From Schistocephalus solidus (taxonomy: Eukaryota > Platyhelminthes > Cestoda > Diphyllobothriidea > Diphyllobothriidae), in assembly GCA_017591395.1 (NCBI GenBank), contig WEDG01001551.1, forward strand, positions 124,001-188,000: a DNA stretch of 64,000 nucleotides, written 5' to 3'. The position numbers and the translations under genes are program-made. Below the pieces are notes generated by a model that saw only the letters and a list, made by a program, of their open reading frames with translations, was not told where the DNA came from and searched no databases. Of this stretch, positions 57,991 through 64,000 are shown piece by piece. The number at the start of each line of letters is the position of its first letter. Position 1 is the stretch's first letter.

Positions 57991-60884
57991 AACCCTATGG
58001 TTTTCACTTAAAGGAGGCATGACGGGGAATGATGGAAGAAAATGAGGGTTCCATTACTTCTACCCAAATGACATAAATGGATATTTCGTGGGGGGACATA
58101 TCCGGTCGTTAGCCTTTTTCGGGTGTCAGTTAAAAGAATTGTTTCGAAGCCGCAGCCGGAGCCTATAAACGCCTCGCTTACTTTGCGAAAATTCATCTAA
58201 AAGGGGCTCCATCGAGATCAATATCTCTGACGCGCTGTCGTAAAACCAGTTAGGCATAAACAGGGTGACCCAGGATTATCCACTGGAATATAAACTATTT
58301 GTTGAAGTTATAAAATGCATTCTAAGATACCCACGATGTGTACGGTGAGGACGAAATGGCAAAAAATTTAAACATAAAGGCCGACATCATGTATAGGAAG
58401 TAGCCAGTGGGCTAAACAAAAATGCGGTGCTGATAGCGGTTGAGCAAAGTGACCAATCACGCGCGCGCGAACATTTATATGCAAGCTGGCGAATATCAGT
58501 TACTTACAAGGACAGCGCGTACACATAGACACTTTGAAGTGAAGAAACGGATCCGTTAATGTAAAGGGTCGCTAACTAACTTCCTCCAGTTACTAAAATG
58601 TAGGCTTTAAATTAAAAAACCCAAAAATTTGGAACGATGGCAGAAAAGGCGGAGGCCAGTCTCCTCTGTCTTTGCCGGCAATATTCATCTGCCTAAAGTT
58701 GAGGCCCCACAACACGAAAATAAACTTAACACTTAAACTTAACTTAGCAAATCAAACGTGCTAGAAATACATTTTTATCCGTTAGGGAAACAGCTGGCAA
58801 CGACCTAGTGTTGGTTTCAAAATACGCAAGTAAATATGGTGCCTGGGCTTCACAAAGCCTTGCAAGAAATTCAAAAATAAACTACTGTAGGTTCAGTGAA
58901 AACAACTAAATTTTCTGCTCATTAAGGACCATATGTGTTTCAGAAGTTTAATTAACCGAAGAGAATGCAATAATTTATTATTTCGCCGAAAAACTACAAA
59001 TTGAACATAGATTGGAGAACGCTCGAGTCGGAGTGGCAGCAGAGACAGTGAGCAAAAAAAACAGAAAGATCACGTTGCCTTTCCGTGGAAAGGTACGGAC
59101 TGTGGCTCAAGTCAACTAAAACGAGAAAGTGAAACAGTAAAGCTTAGGACGAAAAGAGCCCGAGAGTGCTAAACGATATCATCACAATTGTCCCTTTCAT
59201 CTAAAGACTGACGGTGGCGAATTGTCTTCATGCATGAACGTGTAATCAGAGACGCCACTGGTGCAGTGCCGTCCGTGACACCCACATGGGCGGGCAAAAT
59301 AAATCGACAACCCGCACGAAAAGAAAGATTATATGGTCAGGGAGGCCCACAGAAAAGTATGGAATGCATAAAGCACTGGCTCAAACTCCCAGTTGCGTAA
59401 TGTTTTTACGAGCACCTCAGCCAAGAATGTGAAGGAAGCCAGTACGCGGACGGGTACAGCCTAAAGCAAAGTGGGTCGACAATGGGCGTCATTTTCAAGG
59501 GGTCATAATTGTAGTATGATAGGTGGTTGACGCTTCCCAACACAGTCCTAATGCTGGTCACAGACGAAGGGCCAGGACAGGACTGAGACAAATCCAACCT
59601 GCACAGAAGCGGTGCCAGGACGAGTAAACTCTTTTGACCAGTAAGTTTCCAGTGCGACCGGTTGCACTGTCTAATATAATGCAGTGCGATTTCAACATGC
59701 TCTCTGACGGTGGCAAATTGTTTGCTTACGAAAGGTCAAGAGAATAAATTAATAACTAGTTATATAGATTCGTTTTACTTATGTACAGGAAGGGGTGTTT
59801 CGGTGACATTAGAAACTAAAAACGGATACACTGGGATACGACCTCCTCTAGTCTCTGTTCACTGAGAAAGAACATGAAGATAAATGTATAACGAAATAAC
59901 AACCTGGACAAGGAATGTCAGAAAAAGAACCATTCTGAATGCAAGTTCAAATCTCACTCCTCCGATGGGTTTACTAGGGTACATGAAAGTGGAATGCACC
60001 AAAATATTGACACATCAAGTAGACCTTACACCCCCCGTAACTCTCCCATCTCCAGCACTACCAAGTCCCCCTCTGCCAGCGCAGTGAACACCAGCAGTAT
60101 CACTACCACTACCGGCTCCCAACCTATTCTACCTACATCGCCAGCGCACACGCACACATCACGCATCAGCCTGATCGATCACTTGCGGATCCATCGCGTA
60201 GAGACTGGTGAACCACTGCCAAGAACAGCAACACAACCACCGCACCCGTCCAAACTGACCACGCGCACTCGGTCATCATGTGGGCTTACTTAAACAAATA
60301 GGTGCCCACGACAATCTCCTGTTAAAACCCTGGCCAAAACCAATCAGCACACACCTCACCAGCACAGGCATGACGCACGAATCCGTCTCCCATCACCCAC
60401 TGCCGGCACGGAAACGGTATCCCTCGCCTAATTGGGAGGCATGCACTTTGGCCGTGTGGCCTCCATGGCATTCACATATATGTAGGATCAGTGCCGCCTA
60501 CTCACTTTGTGTGAAACCATGGTGTGTTGTGTTGGGGACCAGGCCGTGGAGGTGGCACGTGCAGGCAGCCTGCCTAGTTCTATCAACTACTGCACCCTCT
60601 CCGAGCATCAGTTGCTAAAGCAGCTAAGACTATGGACTGGTGTATGGCGGAGGGAAGAAAGACTGAGGTCGAAAGTACACAGAGCACATTTTTCAAGAGC
60701 GAGTTGCAAAAAAATCTGTGGCTTGAAAGGTTGCCAACTGACAGGACCTCTCCGTCAGCCCATTGTGTGTGTGTTGTGTGGAGTGGCCGACTGATAGACA
60801 GAGAGCCAAGCTGCAATGGCTCCTTCCTAATGCTGACTTTCTGGCACTCCCACTCAATCGGATCCGAGCTGCCGCCCTTTTTTT
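57991..60884. other. Unassigned intron sequence
   Basis: 58630-58690 is a short SINE 3' fragment (GCCAGTCTCCTCTGTCTTTG). A minus-strand open stretch at 59614-59406 follows a good acceptor (CTTCTGTGCAG) and ends in a stop. It is unrecognised, and its phase does not suit the exon at 61986. No other exon candidate was found. Confidence 0.35.
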
Positions 60885-61130
60885 CCTATTGTGCGAAGTC
60901 CTGGTTCTTCGCGCGCGGATCAAGGAATGTGGTGGCACGCCTAGGCACGGATTCACGCCGCCCCAGCCACCTGCCCCCGACCCCACCTCCGGTATTGTTG
61001 ACTCTTTCATGACCTGGAACCCAGGTGTGTGAGGAGAGAGCGCAGTAGTTGCAGTACAAGTCACCGTCCCTGCGCCCACTACTCCGTGGAACAAACAAGG
61101 GGACTCGTCAGAGTTGACGGTCAAACTGTC
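60885..61130 (-). repeat. Family-B repeat, reversed copy
   Basis: Plus-strand text GGAATGTGGTGGCACGCCTAGG, CCCGACCCCACCTCCGGT, GTGAGGAGAGAGCGCAGTAG and TACAAGTCACCGTCCCTGCG is the reverse of the family-B middle and head. Several overlapping frames here are due to the GC-rich repeat. Confidence 0.7.
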
Positions 61131-61985
61131 AGATTCAGTGGCTGACTACGCATTCGTTTCTGTCAACGTAAACCAGGCATTCACTGACTGTTTCATTAGA
61201 GCCGAAACACACTACACTGAATAACAACACCGGCTGGGGAGCAGTCAGCACTAGCCCTCACTTCGGTCAGCCCACCGATTGAAACTATGATCAGAAGTTT
61301 ATAAATTTTAAACATCAAAAAATATTGATGAAACTATGGATGTGAGTACAAACAGAATTAAGTGCCAGCTATATGACCGTATTCAGACCAAAATTTAATT
61401 AGGATGATATTACATGACGTGAAAATACCAAATTGATTTTTAGCGTTTTATAATTGCAACTTTGCTTAATTTTAGTGCACACAATATCCACCTTTTCGCG
61501 ACAAAAGTATTCAAAAATTTGTCTTTTGTGTTTAGCGGAATGTAGCATGTACAAGAGAGATAAGCCGCTAAAAAAATGTATTAAAAGCGTCGAAGAACGC
61601 ATCTTTCAGCCTAAGATAATCCCTTTAATCTCTCCACGAGGTTAAGTAGCATGGAGAATGCTGCGTAAAGGCAACTATTACTTCCTGGGGGTTCATTTTT
61701 CTCTGACAGCCTGAGCCGGTCTCTTTTGGGACCTGCAACCGTCATTTCTTGAGTTGATAATTAGATGCAAAAGTATACAAAGGAATTTAAAAAGTCCTTT
61801 TTCGAACCCTCCTGCTACTTTGGCCAGAAAGTATTCCTTATCAACCTACTAAATCATCCTTCAATAAAGCTGGTACAAGTAATTTGCACGGAAGCCCCAA
61901 ATAATTAAACTGTTAAGTCCGCAAAACCAATGGGTGCGCCATCCGCATAAGGTTGCTAACTTGTGCGTCAAAAGAGAAGACTCAC
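61131..61985. other. Intron sequence, no gene seen
   Basis: AT-rich, with only frames under about 70 codons on either strand. Confidence 0.4.
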
Positions 61986-62064
61986 CGGCGCATTGCAAAT
62001 TAGCCTGTTTCTCTTGTGAGTTCCGCAGAAGGCCCTTAAGAGCGAGTAGTTCTGCACGAAGAAC
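61986..62064 (-). CDS. RAB3IP: Rab3/Rab8 exchange factor, end of Sec2 coiled coil
   Basis: 79 nt: 26 codons plus one base. A TTTTTTCTATGCAAAG acceptor precedes GTTCTTCG, and the GCCG|GTGAGT donor is a near-consensus 5' splice site. The protein begins VLRAELLALKGLLRNSQEKQ, matching the last turns of the Sec2 exchange domain in Rabin8/GRAB (VLQAEVTALKTLVLSS), the coiled coil that opens Rab8/Rab3. It is collinear with the three downstream exons on the same strand. Earlier coiled-coil exons were not found to 64000 and are probably beyond the window. The exon is short, so the call leans on the motif, the donor and synteny. Confidence 0.65.
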
Positions 62065-62940
62065 CTTTGCATAGAAAAAACCCGGAAATTTGCGTACTTT
62101 TGGGTACAACGTCAACAGATAAACATTCGAATTACTGAGCGTGGTTGTACGAAGCATTCATAAGTTAAAAATAACGTTAGTTCATGTACGTGGTGCAATA
62201 GGTCTATGGATGTCAGCGACTGAAATCAACAGTACTTTTTCGATTCCAAAGGACTTAGCAGGGTGAAAATTCGTCTTCGTAATATAGTGTCTAAACTTTA
62301 ATAAAAGATTAATTGAGCATAAAAAAAGGAGAACTACACCGTGACACCATGCAAATACTCAACGAAGATTCGATCCAAAGTCCATGCAAAAAGCCCATCC
62401 TTACCACCTAAAATTTGAGCAAAATGGAGAGCTTTCCGTGCCCTTTACATAAACCACAATTGGACGGAAGGGTACTTCCATTCAACATCATTATATCCTT
62501 TATCACTCAGCCGCGTTTGGCGAGTTCGAATTTTTGCATGTTATGCAGGACTTGTCTTGTTCTGGTTCCGATTTGTTCAACACCTCCTTCCTTTAAGATG
62601 GTCCCTGGTATAAACATTGGTGAGTGTTGTGAATGGGAGATGTGTAAAGAAGGCAATAAGGCGGCATAACGTCTTGCGATCTGATTGGCTAAAGACCCCC
62701 TCACGCTACTTCATGCTCTCGATCGTAGCCGACAACGCAAAGGCCCCATGGGGTTGGAGCGCGGCTGATAGACTACGGCTAAGATTTTACAAAGGCCATG
62801 CTAATCACCCTTTTCAATGCCGGCATTACTATAACGTAGTCTATTTAACGAAAGCAAACTTGCCCAAACGTTTCAGAATGGCCGAGTCAGGAGTTCCAGA
62901 GTGGTAAAGAAGACATGCTCAGTGAAACAAGAGCTTTGTA
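62065..62940. other. Unassigned sequence, no gene seen
   Basis: Frames under about 100 codons with no recognised motif. It should be intron upstream of the Sec2-end exon. Confidence 0.35.
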
Positions 62941-63250
62941 GCCTGACGTTTCAGCTTCTCTCTCGAACCCATCATCAGAGACAGTCGCAGAATAGGGTAC
63001 TAGGGGCACAATGGACGCAGTATTAATACGGCGTGGTTGCCAGGCCATCACACGCCTGCATTATTTGACAGACCTCGTATTCATCACCGGGGTTCGTAGT
63101 TAATGCGATAAGAACTTGTCGGTTCGTACACGTGTTGTTAATGACCGTGAGTTCATCACTGTTGTCAATTCATGGCGCTACGATCACTGCGTAATTTTGC
63201 GCGCTGTCATCCGGACCGCTGATCGACCTCATCATCCCCACGTAACTAGT
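62930..63250 (-). repeat. Solo PLE terminal repeat
   Basis: Carries HH8 and, further in, blocks that match 22340-22600 in reverse orientation (for example the CGTGTTGTTAATGACCGTGA region). No GIY-YIG or reverse transcriptase frame follows on the minus strand, so it looks like an isolated PLE end. Confidence 0.5.
62941..62984 (-). ncRNA. Hammerhead-ribozyme-like motif HH8
   Basis: Minus strand: stem I GUCU with AGGC (one G-U pair), core CUGAUGA intact, a UUC/GAA-centred helix II with a mismatch, GAAA, ACGU helix III, and C before stem I. One extra U again lies between A9 and helix II. Its sense direction is that of the host transcript. Confidence 0.5.
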
Positions 63251-64000
63251 AATTTTCGATGGGAAGCAGATATGGAGGAGGGACTCCTTTCGTCAATCAG
63301 GCGTGATGTAGAAACCGTAGATCCTTACTCGCATATGCTGATTATCGCACAGGTGGCCCTGTTGTCATATGCGAATCCCGTTTGCATTTCACCCTCAATT
63401 TCTCAAAATGCATTGATGTGCTTTTCGACTACCCATCACAAAAGGCTCCCTTCTTCGCCTCTGAGCAGCTTTTACTCTTAGGTGGCAAATTTAGTCACAC
63501 AAACCCAAGTCCACTAGTCTGGGTTTTCAAAGGTGTTGCCTATCACCCTCACCAAATAAAGTGAATAAAAGCAGTAGTTGCCTTCAATGTCGATGCATCC
63601 CTTGACCACAATCTAGTTGACTACGCTTAGTTTTATCATGCTAAAATAGAGTAACACTATCATTTCATTCAGCAAACTATTCTATCGAGCAACGCAAACG
63701 CTGAAAGAATAAAAGCTGGTTAACGGAGCATCAAACAGAAGCCTGGAAAGCCATTCCCTGCATGAAAGGCGTCTTGTTAACCGTCATAACCCGCGCGAGA
63801 GGCGCGAATCATAGACCACAGGCCACAATTTGTTGCGGCGTGAGGTAACTTAAAGACAATGCAGGTTACCGAAACATCGGCCGGTGTTCACAAATGCGTT
63901 ACAAGGATGGGGACTACAACGTCATTGAAACTATTTGAAAATTACAAACCCACCTACACGAACACCTTAGCTCTCAACTTGGAACGCAAATGACTGAAAT
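63251..64000. other. Unassigned sequence, no gene seen
   Basis: Plus-strand frames of about 120 and 60 codons overlap here without recognisable domains. No missing coiled-coil exon was seen. Confidence 0.35.

Noticed and set aside
59406..59614. Extra exon of the Rab exchange factor gene
   Set aside because: It follows a good acceptor and is open to a stop, but has no family motif, and its phase does not fit the donor at 61986.

Overview
The window looks like nuclear DNA of an animal with an AT-rich, transposon-filled genome, most probably a parasitic flatworm and perhaps a tapeworm. The grounds are: spliced coding exons for a Rab3/Rab8 exchange factor (Rabin8/RAB3IP/Sec2 family); many Penelope-like retroelements (PLEs) with GIY-YIG nuclease domains; CR1/Jockey-type LINE fragments; a tRNA-headed SINE; and degenerate telomere-like CCTAA tracts. 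The phylum is an inference. No bacterial operon, CRISPR array, rRNA or functional tRNA was seen.

Region by region. 1-5859 is framed by 582-bp inverted repeats around a 4.2-kb interior with no recognisable gene. 5860-9367 is a near-perfect palindrome of about 1.1-kb arms, each carrying one LINE reverse transcriptase piece and one LINE tail. Its core holds a small PLE with its own 145-bp inverted ends and two mirror-image hammerhead-like motifs. 9.9-15.6 kb is a nest of LINEs: LINE-A is interrupted by LINE-B, which is interrupted by LINE-C. 15.64-16.85 kb is a triplet-repeat tract. 17-29 kb is mostly unassigned, with a third LINE wreck (24.8-26.1 kb), dispersed repeats and a 153-bp tandem duplication.

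The one host gene I can support is on the minus strand. Four exon candidates lie at 62064-61986 (end of the Sec2 coiled coil), 53871-53607 (linker), 37762-37364 and 29707-29420 (C-terminal domain and stop), so the gene covers at least 32.6 kb. Its introns are packed with mobile DNA. The last intron holds PLE remains, a tandem and inverted SINE cluster and a near-identical 0.8-kb inverted repeat. The intron before it holds a diverged 1.7-kb inverted repeat enclosing 6.8 kb, with another PLE inside. The pre-mRNA should therefore be able to form very long foldbacks.

Two themes are worth following. First, inverted repeats occur at every scale from 70 bp to 10 kb, often meeting at (TA)n tracts. 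Second, PLE ends carry hammerhead-ribozyme-like motifs whose helix III is just a 4-nt palindrome (ACGU in one lineage, AAUU in another), as expected of ribozymes that work as dimers. Several have lost essential core bases; others look intact. All retroelement reading frames seen here are broken or truncated. Coordinates were read by eye, so repeat ends are approximate to a few bases.
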